The notes: generated from the letters alone by a model not told the origin. DNA of 64,000 bases from Amaurobius ferox (GCA_951213105.1 OX578133.1:143585051-143649050); one strand, 5' to 3'; shown: positions 47,423 through 60,750, counted from the first letter of the stretch. Numbers and translations are program-made.

Positions 47423-50400
47423 GTAAGTAGTTTTGTACAGACACATTTTCAAATACGTTAACTATAAAAAGCAATCAACAAAGCAATCAGTAACACAAAT
47501 ATAAATATATTTGCAGGCACAAATATATTTGTGATGATGTGTATACCATTGCTATATTAATTAGTTGCCTTAGTTTTAGCACAATGTTTATTCAATAAGT
47601 ATTTTTAAGTAAAGGAAAACTTTTGAAGAAATATATAGTAAAAATATAAAAATTAATAAATCATGTTTTCAATGTCATTTACACATTCTATCGCATTTTA
47701 TAGGTAGATAAAATATGTATTTATCTCTGTTCCAACGAATAATTTAATATATAAGATTTTATATGATTTTGACAGAACTTTTTTTATTTAGCATTACATA
47801 CTTCAACCATATATGGTTCACATATTAACCACTTTGACAAGAAAAATATGCCATTAAATTGAATATTCAATAGAGAAAGAACTATTTCGTATTTCAAAGA
47901 TAAAGTTATACCAGATGCATGGACTGTACGGCTATAGGAAACGACTAAAATGTCCGATAAGATAATTTAGATGCAGTTTTAACCAATTACATTACCACAT
48001 TTTAAGTTACTCAACATTTTTGCATAAAACATTTGTGTATAAAAATGTATAACTAGTTCCCAATTTTTTTCAATAATATCTTATTCTATAAACCAGGTAA
48101 CTTTTTAACTATAACTTATATTGTCAAAATGCTTTATACAAACTGGGAACCTTTCTTTACACTATATTCCGTTTACCAGAGAATCTTGTTTTATAGAAGA
48201 TAATGATAATGAATTGAAATTTGATAATGATACAAAAGCAGGATATTCCAGTTGCGATAGATTATTAAGCCAGGTTTGACTATATTTAATTTTTAATAAA
48301 TAGAAATGACGTCTATCTTTTGTACCAGATTAATACTGTAACCTTCACCTGCAGTCAGATTTGATTGCGTGTCACACCTTTAAGGAAAGATCGGAAATAT
48401 CGATTTTCTTGCTGAAGTTGGTATTTTAATGTCATGGTTCATCTAGATAGTATTCATGCCCTATCCCTAACGCCGTTCAATGCTACGTAATTAACATACT
48501 CTTCTCCGGGCACGATCTTAAGGATCACACGAAAGTCATAGCACAAATCCTGTAAAATATTTATCTTTGAACCTTCGTAATGTTTTTGGACAAACCTTAT
48601 AGAAATAAATCAATATTTTCAAGGTTAAATTACTTTATGGAAATGATCAGTGTTTCGTTAAGTGCATGAATGTTGAGGATTATGTACATTTTCCTTATTA
48701 TATATTAAAATATTTATTTACTTGTTTCAATAATTAGTTGTATCAATTTTATCATAAAATAATAATTTTTTATATCATTCTAATATTTCTCTGATTTTTA
48801 TCTTAGTTTTAATATACATTTTCTTTTATTTAGCAGATATATATCTTTATTTGCTCTTTATATTTAATATTAAATGAAAAACTACGTATATATATTCCAA
48901 ACCTCATAGGTAAATATACCGATTTTGTTGAATATACCAATTATAGTATACAACAAAAATGTTGAATACTAAAACTCTATATTATACGCGGGTTTCATTT
49001 AATTATTTATTTTTAACCTAAATATCCAACTTTAAATGTGCTATAAGATTAAATACAACTTAATCTGAGAAGCCTTTAGACATTTTATATTAAAGATGTG
49101 ATGATAAGTATTTTTTTTAAATGAAGAAGTATTTGAAAAAATGATTAAATTAAACTTATCAAAATGGAATATATACTTAAATTGTAGATAATATACTTGC
49201 ATGCAAACTGAATAGACTCATTAAATATATGTGATTATTGTGTGATTCAATTTTTATATTTGCGTTCGTTTTGCAATTTTGATTAATATCAATTTTCAGA
49301 TTCACTCTTAGTTTTACAGCTCCGAACAAGATGTGCATTTTTAAGTCCTGGTTGTGATGATATTATAATAGTACATAATAAATGAATGTTTTGAAAAATA
49401 TAAATTTATAAATATTGTATTTTATGTCGGGAGGTAAGTGGTAAATTATATCCTAACAGAATGTGAATGCCAAAAAGATTATTTGAATTAGGTAAGTGCT
49501 GTTTATACTTATATATATATATTAGTTCATATATTACCTAAAGATTGGTCGCATTTCACACATTTGTGATTTCTGAAGGTAAGTCATAAAAATACAGGAC
49601 AATGTACAACTAATATTACATTTTATTACAGGAGTTTTTCTATTACACAAAGATGTCCCTTGCTGTATAATTAGTATCTGAAGACCATTTATCAATATCT
49701 GTGTTGAGTTGTCTAATTAGTTTTCTTTCAGTACTGCTTTGTATAGATCCCAGAAGTTGAAGACTGAAGCTAAAGTATCACATTTACCTCATTTTGTCGA
49801 TTTCATAGCTATTCAAAGAAAACATTAAATTGATTAGTGTAATAATGTTAATCATGCAAATTCATGAATTTAATGTTTGAAAACAACATCCGTTGCAGCA
49901 AGTGTATTTGATAATGTATTTAAAGGACTTTATAGTCAAATATTTCCACAATAATTTACGAATTTTATTTCATAGACGTCATAAAATGTACTCACTGAAA
50001 TACTCAATAATCTATCATTTTAATACTCTAATAATAAATGTATTAAAGAAATTGTTTCTGATAACTGTAAATTAGCATCTTTGTTTCAAATATTAGAAAC
50101 TCCAATAAATTTTTCTCAAATTATCATTAATACATATTTCGCAAATGATTAGTTTATAAACAAGTAATTAGTATGCAAATTATGCAAATGATTAGTATTA
50201 GGTTATATGAAAGTTTATTCAGATTATACTGCGTTGTTAAGAAAATATGACAGGAATATGCAATTAAGGGATTTCATTATCTATAAGTCAATAAATATTT
50301 TTTTTATTTATGGTACTTTGTAACTAATTTGTAACAGTAATCAAAGTAACTAAGATAATTTTAACATAAATGCAGAGTGTTTTCAGAAATTGTATTTAAA

Positions 50401-51100
50401 TTTATAATATAATTGCTATTTCATGAATCAAATTTGTTACTATAAGATGTAATCATTTTGCTAGAAAGTAAACAATACTATATATTTAAGTTATTAAAAT
50501 AATTATTTAAATTTATATTATTTAATAAATTATAAAATAACATAATAGACATTTTACTTTTGTTAAAATCATAGTTGAATCCTAAAAATAAACTAAACAA
50601 ACCATATTTTTATCATTGTCAATAACTAGCAGATAAATAAATACATTAGGTGACATGACAAATTAAAAATAAATTTAATACACAAATGAACTCATCCTCT
50701 TCCTAATGTCAATACTTTCCAGTTTACACCTTTATTTTAATTAATATTAACATTTTAAAAATTTATTACGAATATGTTTTGAAGCAATGTTCGTCTAAAT
50801 GAAACACATTCTTCAAATATTTTACGAACTTTTCAAATAATGACATTTATTGCATACCTTATCGTACCGTACATATATATGTATAAGGCAATTTATGGAA
50901 GGGAGTCGAAAATTGGAAATCGAGTTTTTGATACATATATACGTTTTGGCAGTTCTAGAACTAAAATTAACAAAGTTTAGTGTGATGTGTCTGTATTTCT
51001 GCTTAACTATCCTTCCGAATTTCATGATATTCGACGTTCAATAAGTCATACGTTACACTTGCGCTGCTTATATTCAGCTCAGATTGTAAACACTGGCTCG
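47423..51100 (+). other. intron following the receptor exon (first part)
   Basis: The intron begins GTAAGT at 47,423. About 3.7 kb of very A+T-rich sequence follows, with no recognisable coding exon, transposon or long repeat. I looked for a phase-1 exon with a TM7 motif (xNPxxY preceded by FWLGYFNSC-like sequence) and found none here or further downstream to the window end. The intron is probably longer than 16.5 kb. Confidence 0.55.
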
Positions 51101-51147
51101 TTTTAATTTGTCCTAAAAAAATTTAAAAAAACAAGAAACAGACTTAA

Positions 51148-51580
<433 letters not shown>

Positions 51581-51589
51581 GGTAAGGTG

Positions 51590-51912
51590 GTACGACTTTT
51601 CGACAGATATTTATCCCCTTCCATATACACGTTTTGTGAGTTCAGTAACTTTGCAATTATTTTTTTTTATCTTGCTTTATTGCCGAGATCGTTAACCTAA
51701 CTTTTTAAATCCTCCGCTAGATGCACTCAAATCACTTTCATTCGACCGGACATAGTCGCTTTACTTTAGGCCTCACGTGTACAGTCATAGACTTTGTCTT
51801 ACAAAGGTCATAGGTTTACAAAGGTCATAGGTCTTACAAAGGTTTACAGTCATAGACTTTGTCTTACAAAGGGTGTTTAAGGATTTCTTTAGGAACCCTG
51901 TATGTATGGTAT
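51590..51912 (+). repeat. dispersed family A, copy 4, with internal tandem growth
   Basis: Shares 'cctccgctagatgcactcaaatc', TTTCATTCGACCGGACATAG, CTTACAAAGG and 'gtttaaggatttctttaggaaccctgta'. The segment with 'cagtcatagactttgtcttacaaagg' is repeated about three times (about 51,782-51,870), a local slippage expansion. Confidence 0.65.
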
Positions 51913-52458
51913 CGCCTACATCATTTTTACCTAAAAATTCAATTGTCATGCATGTTCTTGGATATACCAGGTCACGACAACAAAAGTATTAAGGCTGATA
52001 GAATACATAAAAATTTTAATGCCTGAGAGTTTCGTGTTGTATTCTCCAAAAATTTTTGAAGTAATCTGCAAACAAAATCCAGTTTCTCTATATTGTAAAT
52101 ATATCAAAAGAAAAACAGTATCTTATTTTCCGCATTATTTTAGAAATAGAAACATTTTTGTTAGCTCTAAAAGAAACAGAAAGAAATATTCTTACTTGTG
52201 TATTTCTCCTGAACCAACATAGTTATTTCTATCCGACAGAAGCAAACTTTGTATTTGAATTTGAATAGTTTGCTTCAAACATTTGACACCAAAGGAATTA
52301 TAAAAGGAACTAAAAAAGAATGAAAAATCTAAGGAAGAAATAAGAATGAACTAAATTAAATACCGTAAATGTGAGTTTTCAATGGTAAAAAACTGAAAAT
52401 AACACCAGATTTTATTTCCGACACGTTATATAAATATGTCCGTTGCAAATCATTTTTT

Positions 52459-53420
52459 ATTAACACTTTACAACATAGTTGAAAAATGTTTATGACTTTG
52501 TTCATTCTGTCTGTCTGTCTGCCTGTCCATTAGCACGATAACTGCCGTAAAAATGACTTTATCAAAATGAAATTATAGTATGTTGTTCAGACGGTCTGTG
52601 GGACCTATGTGAATATAAATGAATAATATCGTCCAATTTGTTTTGGATTGAACCCGGGTTGAAAAAATGAAATACATCGAACCCTATGGGACCTAATTTT
52701 TGCAAACATTTTTTAAGCGCATTTCCTAAAATTCACAAATTGCTTCGAAAATTTTAGGAAATATTCAAATTATCCCATAAAATATATAAAAAAATTTCAG
52801 CAAAATATATTCAGTAGCTTTTTAAATATAAATTAAAATAATAATTACACTTTTTATATGAAGAGATAGATCACTTGACCATTAGAGGAAGAGATCACGT
52901 GACCCACTTCAAAATAAAATATGGCATCCATCTTGTCTCAAAATCGTGATTTTTTGAAGTTCTTTTTAATTCACATTTAGTGTTGTATCTGTCGTAAAAC
53001 TGCTTTATTTTTGCTTAAATTCTGTGTATCTACATACTGAAACAACGCAATTACAATATATTTCAGTTTAAATGATCATCCAACTTTGATTATTTCTACA
53101 ACGAAGACTAATTTTCATTTATAGAGAATGTAAATACCAAAAAATGCAGAATGAGATGTATAAGAATTACTGCATTTCTTTAATGCAAAATTATTTAGCT
53201 CATGGAGTTTGCAATATAGCTGATATGAATGAAATATTCATTGATTTTATACAGAGAAGCAGACCCCGGTCGTCCAAATAGTTGCTCTAAGTCCTCTGGA
53301 TGAGTCGGACGGCCTGAGGTTTCCACAGAGAAGCAGACGATTTTTTAGATGAAGTTTTAAGCATAGAGTTTAATTACTTGTACCTCCATGGTCTTAAGTT
53401 TATAAATAAAATAAATTATT
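52459..53420 (-). repeat. dispersed 1-kb family B, copy 4 (inverted)
   Basis: Reads as the reverse complement of copy 3, starting with TTAACACTTTACAACATAG. It contains the GTCTGTCTGTCTGCCTGTC run, GGTCTGTGGGACC, AGATCACGTGACCCACTTC and GGCATCCATCTTG. It is interrupted by the 60-bp SINE-like insert at 53,265. Confidence 0.75.
53265..53324 (+). mobile_element. ultra-short SINE-like insertion, copy 3 (60 bp)
   Basis: A 60-bp insert runs from CCCGGTCGTCC through AGTTGCTCTAAGTCC and GAGTCGGACGGCC to GAGGTTTCC. It is flanked by a perfect 14-bp direct repeat ACAGAGAAGCAGAC (53,251-53,264 and 53,325-53,338). It sits inside an inverted copy of the 1-kb dispersed family and splits a stretch that is continuous in the copies at 9.7 and 19.6 kb, which confirms it as an insertion. 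Confidence 0.85.
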
Positions 53421-53559
53421 TATAAACTTTGTATTGTGATAGATAAAATGAATTGAAAACAGTTTATGGATGAAATGCTGCTTTTATAGAGAGAGCCCAG
53501 GTGCGTTATATTTCGATGACGTCATTTGAATAAATTTCATTTATTTTCGATTAAGTTTT

Positions 53560-53760
53560 TAAATATAGTAAATACCTTGTTCGTTCCATGCACGAGAGAA
53601 TACATTTTGTGTAATAGTTTTGTATTTTGACGCTCAACAATTCGTCAATACTCATTTATTTATAAAGAAAACAGCCTTTCTCTTCGTCTATCAATAACAC
53701 TTAACAAAGAATTTGGTTAACTTGGCGACAATTTGGCGCCAAGTTTGCCAAATGCCTCTG
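53560..53760 (+). repeat. dispersed family D, copy 1
   Basis: CTTGTTCGTTCCATGCACGA, 'gtaatagttttgtatttt', an A-rich stretch, then AATTTGGCGCCAAGTTTGCC. Matches 56,615-56,880. Noncoding. Confidence 0.6.
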
Positions 53761-54004
53761 TTTTTATTAGTTATAAAGAGCTTATGACCCTGCAGGTTTG
53801 AATTCCAGTAAGGTCATAAGTTCTTTACAACTAATTAAAACAGAACAAACATTCGGAAGTACACAGAATTTTACGAAAATTTCTTTGACTGTCGCACAAA
53901 ATTTTAGCTTTTTTTATAGAGCAAAATATGAAATATTATTCTTTCGAAAAAAAAACTGAATACATGTTAATCCAGACAACAAAATATATACCCAGCTGTC
54001 CTGT

Positions 54005-54125
54005 AGAATGCAGAATTTCAGTTGTCCTGGAGAATACAGAATTCCAGTTGTCCTGGAGAATACACAGAATTCCAGTTATCCTGGAGAATACAGAATTCCA
54101 GTTGTCCTGAAGAATACAGAATTTC
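54005..54125 (+). repeat. 26-bp minisatellite, about five copies
   Basis: The unit CAGAATTCCAGTTGTCCTGG plus AGAATA repeats between 54,005 and 54,125; one copy carries a 2-bp CA insertion that changes the frame. The 26-bp unit rules out a stable in-frame coding repeat. Confidence 0.9.
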
Positions 54126-54261
54126 TGTCGACACGTTTTTACACATATTTAATTGGAATTATATGAATTCACTAGCAACATTAAATCATGATTCTGAAGT
54201 CTTCAATTACCCCATTCTAACCTCTAGAAATCCACTATTTTAAATATAGAGGACAAGACAA

Positions 54262-54340
54262 TTGTCTGGGTAGCTCAATTGGCAGAGATGTTTTACCATT
54301 AGTGGATCGATTGTAGATTATTGAGATATAATATTTTTAC
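54262..54340 (+). mobile_element. tRNA-like / SINE head fragment
   Basis: GGGTAGCTCAATTGGCAGAG (54,268-54,287) closely matches the 5' half of a eukaryotic tRNA (A box plus D arm). A weak B box GGATCGATTGT follows at 54,304, about 11 bp too close. No acceptor-stem complementarity is evident. It is a tRNA pseudogene or SINE head. Confidence 0.45.
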
Positions 54341-56614
54341 AGCTTGTTAAAATCATTATGCATTCCAATGTATGTGGAATACTTCTCAATATATTTCAAA
54401 TAAAAAGTTAAAGAATGAAAGTTATTATGTTCTATTTCTTGACATAAAGTATAAAAAACTGAATTTCCTATTGTATTCAGAAAATAACTTTTGATGCCAT
54501 TCCAACACCGTCTAAAAAATCGTCATTCAAGTATAGGAAGAATAATCGTAACATTTTTCTTTTAGCAAAGACTACTATAGAGCGGAGTTTCAACCAAGAT
54601 CGTGGGCGGAAGGTTACACTTATCAATCGATTCTATCATCAAAGCCCAGCAGAATGGTAAAGACGGGGCTAAAAAACATTATTTTTCAAAATTCCTGTCC
54701 ATTACGTCCAAAAGACTCGTTTTTCACGGAAAATTTATTGCTTTGAAGCAAAAATGCGCTCTAGCACGCGACATGGTATTTTGAAAATATTTTTGACAAT
54801 TTTTAAGAATTGTTTTTTTTTTCTGATGCATCTTCTCCGTAATACGATTCTCTATAAGGTTTTGAAAAGAGATGATCAGTTTGACAAGCTTCTGAAAAAA
54901 ACATTTTAGAGACAAATTTGTTTACCTATTTTAAAAAGTAATCTTGTAGCAAAGATTATTTATTTTCAATCCATTTTAAATTTTGGACAACAAAGCTATT
55001 CTGACAGAATAAAATACTTTAGATTCATAATTTTTGAAGAAATTTAAATTACATCTGGAGCAACATTTATTCATACATATATAATAAGTAACGCATAAAG
55101 AACACCTAGTAAAGTTTTGTGTATCAGTAATTGCATCAGTACTCAAAGTAGGTTCAGTACTCAAAGTAGATTCAGTACTCAACGTAGATTCACAAAACTT
55201 TAATATGATAAGTAAACATAAGAATTAAAAGTTCTTTAAGATAATTCAAAGTATTTTTTCTTTTTCTGATGTAGTTGTTAGCTTCCTAAGAGTAGCTTGG
55301 AGCTGGAATAGCATCGTCCAAGAGATAGATCCAAACTCCAATTCTGGCCTTTTACTATTTTCAGCTCAATTTAGGTTTAATACGCAAAAAATAGAGTTCG
55401 AATGGAAAAAATGATACTCTCGTGTCCATATGGGAAATTCAGCCATGCCTTATTTGGATGCAGATTGTAAGGAATTTTCTTACATAGCTGGAGCAGTGTT
55501 GCTCTTAGCATGCAACCAAGTAACCACTGTTTTAAACACTACTACAACATTTTCTTCAGTTCAAATAAAGTCTAATACGGTGGATGCTTACTTGACTTAT
55601 ATATACACTGTCTTCTAAAACGCACGAACGATTGTCTTACTAAACGGTCTTCTTACTAAAATATATCCATAAACGATATTATCGAACAAAATAATATTCA
55701 GAAGTCATACTCATGGCGCGTACTCATAGCTTTCATACTCATAGCGCTCTGTAAGACACTGAAAGAACCTGCAAAGAAATTATGTCTCAACTGACATTGG
55801 GATTACAAATCTCTGATTGTCTAGGCGATCCTGTATTCATTGAGCTATTGACAGGACTGTCTTTCATTGTACTCTTTTAGGATACTAGATGAAAAGACAG
55901 TAGCATTTTATCTATACGCAAACAGCTCATTCATGTGTTCTTTTTGAATTCTATATATATATATATATAGTATAATGTATATGGAAAATATTGTGACGGG
56001 GTCGAAAATTAAAATTCCATTTTTTGACAGAGAGAACGTTTCAAGCATCCCTGAACTCGAAAAGTACGTTTTTACTTTCCTTACATACATAGTATAATGT
56101 ATACGAAAATTATTGTGCCGGGGTCAAAAATTCGAATTCGAATTTTCAACGGAAAATCACTTTTCAAGCACCTCTGAACTGAAATAAAATGATTTTGAAG
56201 AGTGGTGTATGTCCGTGGACCCGTAGATGCGATATCTCACTCACGAATGGAGCGTTTGGAATGAAATTTGGTACACGCATTACAAACGGTAAATACTAGA
56301 ACGCTATTGATTTTTATTGCAGTCGAATGTTCGGAAGACATCCAAATTTTCGAATGAAATTTTGAAAACATCATTAAAAAATTAAAACCTTCAATAATAT
56401 GTTACGTTAATGATCATTTCATATGTAATTTTTCATTAGCAAACTAATTACACAAACTTTAGAAAGCTAGTATGCATTGTTCTCGAGGTATTGCACGTTT
56501 TTCAAATAAATTTATCAAACATATTACATAAAATTAAAACAGTATTAACAATCGTGAAATATTTTTACATTTAATATGCAATATTATATAACAAATTCGT
56601 TAACATTATTCTCG
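54341..56614. other. no gene seen; probable receptor intron
   Basis: Contains a short 'cagtactcaaagtagatt' tandem (55,136-55,190, period about 18 bp) and, at 55,955-56,170, two related stretches with 'tataatgtatatgaaaattattgtg' and 'cggggtcgaaaatt' about 125 bp apart. Otherwise A+T-rich. Confidence 0.45.
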
Positions 56615-56885
56615 TGGATGATCTAGTTCGTTCCATAAATGAGAAAAGATACTTTGTGGAAGAGTTTTGTATTTTTACGACCAAGAATTCGCCGAATAAT
56701 TTATTTATATATGAGAAAAAACCTTCTCCCCGTGTGTCTGTAACGCTTGACTATATATTTGGCAAACTTGGATACTAATTTAGCGAAACATCAACTTGGC
56801 AACTTCTTTTATAATAGCGATAAATTATCGTCAAAATTACGAAATCGCTAAATTTAACGAAAATGACGCCAAGTGGACAAATGAA
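56615..56885 (+). repeat. dispersed family D, copy 2
   Basis: TAGTTCGTTCCATAAATGAG, GAAGAGTTTTGTATTTT, a CCTTCTCCCCGTG stretch, then 'atttggcaaacttgg' and GACGCCAAGTGGAC. Same order as the copy at 53.6 kb. Confidence 0.6.
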
Positions 56886-57504
56886 TTATTACGGTTCAAC
56901 TTGTTCCTACTTTCGAATAAACCAGTATTCTCTTAACGGCTACTTCTATGATATGACTGAATTTCACTATTTGCGGAATAAATTTAAATATTTCTACTGG
57001 AACTAGATACATTACTTAAAACAACCTGAAATAGGACGACTGGATTAGAAAAGCTGATTTATAATTTAATTAATAGACTGATCAGAAGCTGTCGCGCTGT
57101 TAAAAACAGTCGCACCTTTTAGAGCGGCATTTGTGTCAACTGTGTCATACCTTAGATTAATTCTGAACTAATGGATGTCATTCAATTCACTGTTGCATTG
57201 GGGAATTAAATGAGATTCTCTGTGTTTAGAAGTTAAATGAAAAGGAAAAAGCTAGAAACAGTTTGATACAAAGATTGAAGTATTTTATCAATATTATACT
57301 CAAAATATATTGCATATAATATTATAATATTTAGGGAGGTGTAGTAGAACTTGTTTAATGGTATAGCAGATAAATGTACTATATTCCGCTAATCTCAAAA
57401 TTCTAAATAATTTCTATTCATTTTATAATTTCTAAATAATTTCTATTCATTTTATTGGTGATAAAAGTTTCGTCAAACTATTATTTTTAGTAAAAAGTTT
57501 TTCT

Positions 57505-57748
57505 TGAAACATTTATTTCTCAGAATTGGTTGTAGATAGAATTTACATTATAACTGATATGGATTGAGCATTGAATTCCAGAAGAGTTAGGAGGTTCATT
57601 AAGGATTTCCAGTTCTGATTCTGGTAAAATATTTATTTCTCAGGGTTGGTTGTAGATAGAAATTGCATTATGGCTGATATAGAATGAGCATCAAATCCCA
57701 GAAAAGTTAGGAGGTTCACTAAGGATTTCGGATCTCTAGTTCTGATTC
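57505..57748 (+). repeat. 120-bp tandem duplication
   Basis: ATTTATTTCTCAGAATTGGT at 57,511 and ATTTATTTCTCAGGGTTGGT at 57,631 begin parallel stretches through 'ttgtagatagaa', 'attatggctgatat', 'gaaaagttaggaggttca' and 'aaggatttc'. Just upstream, 'tctaaataatttctattcattttat' is also duplicated (57,402-57,456). Confidence 0.9.
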
Positions 57749-59533
57749 TTGAGATGTCACTTCCGATTTTTTTTAGATTCGTATGACTAAGAAATATATA
57801 TGCAACAGAGAATTTTAAAATGATTAATAGTTCAGTCAAAATAGAAGTGTTCAACATCATTTGCCTCTATTTGCAGGTTCCTTCATAATTTTTATTTTCT
57901 AAAATTCTTCAGTTAATCGAATATCGTCTAATAAAATAATCTTCATTATTGTATAAATATTTTTAAATAGCAGAGTCAACTATAATATTAGGGCCACGGG
58001 ATTTTACCAAATATTAAACTGAAAATGTCTGTTTACAATGTCATCTGCGATATTTTGAGTTACAAAACTGTACTCAAAACAAGAATCGTATGCTGTAACA
58101 AATACTGTATAGGATTCTAAAAGAACTGTTGAAATGTTGAATCTAAAGTGTAATTTTAATATTTCCTATAGATGTATAATATCATTTAGAAAATATGCAT
58201 GATGTTGCTTGGAACTTAATAAGCATATCTCTGTTTAAAAATTCGCAGGGACATACAACGAGTTTTCGAAAATCAAATAACACTTTTACGATACGCCCGC
58301 TTAGAACAAAAAGTAAATAACTTACTGCGTGAGCATAATATGTCCTAAAAAAACTTTATGGATGCATCTGGGTTCATGGTTTTCGTTAGCTCAAGTTAAA
58401 AAGTATAGTTTTTAAAACTAAACTCTAGCATAATTAGAAGCTGACATTCAAAATTGCCAATATAGTACATTTCATGTTACTTTTAGAACACATCACGTCG
58501 AAAAATCAAAACAGAATCATCAAATGCTAATCGAAAAATCAAACTATAATTAACCAGAATGCAAAACAAAGAGAGAAAATGCTTCTTTATTCGAGAAGTA
58601 AAATAAAATTCAAAATATTAAATGATATGTTAGCTAGTTTTTATGAGATTTATTTTCTTTTTTAGCACAACACTCATAATAGTAATATAATAACAAATTA
58701 AAATGTAGAACAAAATCATTAATTAATAATTAAAAATTAGAACTAGATAATAATTTCGCAAAGTTAAAATTTCGCATTTTAAACCCTAGTTACTGTTGCG
58801 ACAGCTATTTGGAACGGAAGATCAACGTAGTTGTAATGAATGAATAGATTTAACGAAATCGAGGAGAAATGCCGATTTTCGGTTTTAAAAGTTCAGAAGT
58901 TTTAAATTATAACTAATTTTTAAACTAAACCGAAGCTTCGGATTTCGCAACAGTCAACACACACAGAGAGATATAGTCTTTTGTTATATAAGATTACTTA
59001 CAAATTAGCATGGATTGCAGAACGTAATAAGTGCAATTGAATATTCCACTTTGTAGGATATTTCCTCGAGGTACAATGATTGTCCCATTATGTGAGTTGA
59101 AAAATATATTAATGAAGTTGTGGGATTCTTCCCACCCTTTATAATCAGATCACTGGCTTGGGGCCCAGAATATAAATATTTTACGTCCCTAAGTAGACAC
59201 TGTACAGAAGCTCTGGAACATGATAATACTAAGATTATTATGATGCCTTCTGTATTTTTGAAGCAAGAAAAGCAACGTATTTTTCATATTTATGTACAGA
59301 GTGTAGAACATACAAAGATGGTTGTAATTCAGATACGAAAATCGAAATAAAATTTCTGATTTCTGACAGATCTCCGCATTCTTCGGCTTATTTTATAGGG
59401 GATATCATAATATTCGACGTAGAACTCATAATTCTAATATATCTTTAATAAAAAGTATTCTGCCATAATAGTGTTCTTAAGAATATGAAAATTTTGTATT
59501 TCTCAGACTTTAATAGCCCATTCAATATAGCCT
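57749..59533. other. no gene seen; possible retroelement end
   Basis: At 58,790-58,990 'actgttgcgacag' and 'tttcgcaacagtc' form a loose inverted pair. They are followed by 'acacacacagagagatatagtc', a pattern often seen at retroelement 3' ends. Not enough to name a family. Confidence 0.3.
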
Positions 59534-59700
59534 GCACGAACGCCAAAGTATAAAAAAGTTATTCGAACGCCAGTATGAAAAACATTGCTCGAACGCTAGT
59601 GTGAAAGAAAGTTGCTCGATTGCCAGTGTGAAAAAAAGTCGCTCGAACGGCAGTGTAAAAACAAGTTGTTCAAACTCCAGTGTGAAAAAAAACTCGTGTT
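59534..59700. repeat. 27-bp minisatellite
   Basis: About six units of 26-27 bp start at 59,534, 59,561, 59,587, 59,614, 59,641 and 59,668. The approximate consensus is GCTCGAACGCCAGTGTG followed by an A-rich AAAAAAAGTT. The 27-bp unit is a multiple of three, so it gives a 9-residue peptide repeat (SCSNSSVKK type) in one frame. No start or gene context supports coding. Confidence 0.9.
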
Positions 59701-59775
59701 CCAGTGAGGATTCAAACCAGCAATCTTCACCTGGTCAGTTGACACTCCATCCATTAAGCTACTTGGATAATGGTA
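59695..59775 (-). mobile_element. tRNA-like SINE head with good A and B boxes
   Basis: On the minus strand, A box TAGCTTAATGG (59,761-59,751) and B box GGTTTGAATCC (59,718-59,708) are 43 bp apart, the spacing of a real RNA polymerase III internal promoter. The flanks do not pair into an acceptor stem, so a SINE head is more likely than a tRNA gene. Downstream, on the same strand, it runs straight into the 27-bp minisatellite. Confidence 0.6.
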
Positions 59776-60750
59776 TTTCTTTTTTATAAAGTATACCCTA
59801 CACCACCTTATATAATTTTTAAAAAAGCACTCTATAAAACATTAAATTAGCATTCGACTTTATTTAGGGATTGAATTTGAGTATATTTGATGACACAAAT
59901 TTTGTTATTATCAAATTTTGCATAGTAAAAGTTAAAGTTACTTACATTTGAATATTTCAGAAACATTTTTCTTCCTTCTTATTTCATATCAAATCAGGGT
60001 ATGTCGTTTAAAATATTGGAAAATACTATTTCATAATTCATGAACCTTTTTAAAAATAACTTTCTAACTGCATGTTTTAACTTCAATATCTAAACATAAA
60101 AAATTCATATATATAAGTCAATAATCAAACATATAAGTAAAACCTTATATATCCGCATCTATTGAAATATATTTTAAGTATTCCTTTAAAAAAACTCTAA
60201 AGTCACTGAATTTAGAAGACATACAAATACAGCGTATCAATAAAAGTAGCAGAGATATTTATTTTTACACCAAATATTATAACACAAATATTTACCTCCA
60301 ACAGTTATTTTTAAAAGAAGCTAGAAAATTGTGTATATGTAAACTGCAATAATTTTATTCTATAAATTCATTGATAAAGTAAGATATGCATTTCAATTTG
60401 GCGCAGTAATGCTCAAATAAAAAATGTATTTCAAATTTATTTCATTGAATAAAGGGAATTTTCAATATTCTATAATATATATGTATAACTTCTAATAAAT
60501 TATTTAAAAATATAAAGCAGACATAGCTATCAAATGTTTTGTAAAATGTTGTAGAGTCCCTGCTTTGAAATGATTGTTTTCTAATTTTAATTGAACTAAA
60601 ATGTAAAAGAATTGGCTGAAACCATGGAATAAGAACCATTTGCGCTCAGACTTGCTACTAGTTATACTGAACCGTCCACATAAGGAATTACATTAATTTC
60701 AAAGTCAAAAATAAAATGTAGAAAAATCCCTTTGCAGGGAAACTATATGT

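Noticed and set aside
54271..54340. Functional tRNA gene
   Set aside because: The 5' half is tRNA-like, but the spacing to the B box is too short and no acceptor stem forms.
59700..59775. Functional tRNA gene on the minus strand
   Set aside because: A and B boxes are well spaced, but the ends do not pair and no clear anticodon arm is seen; a SINE head is likelier.
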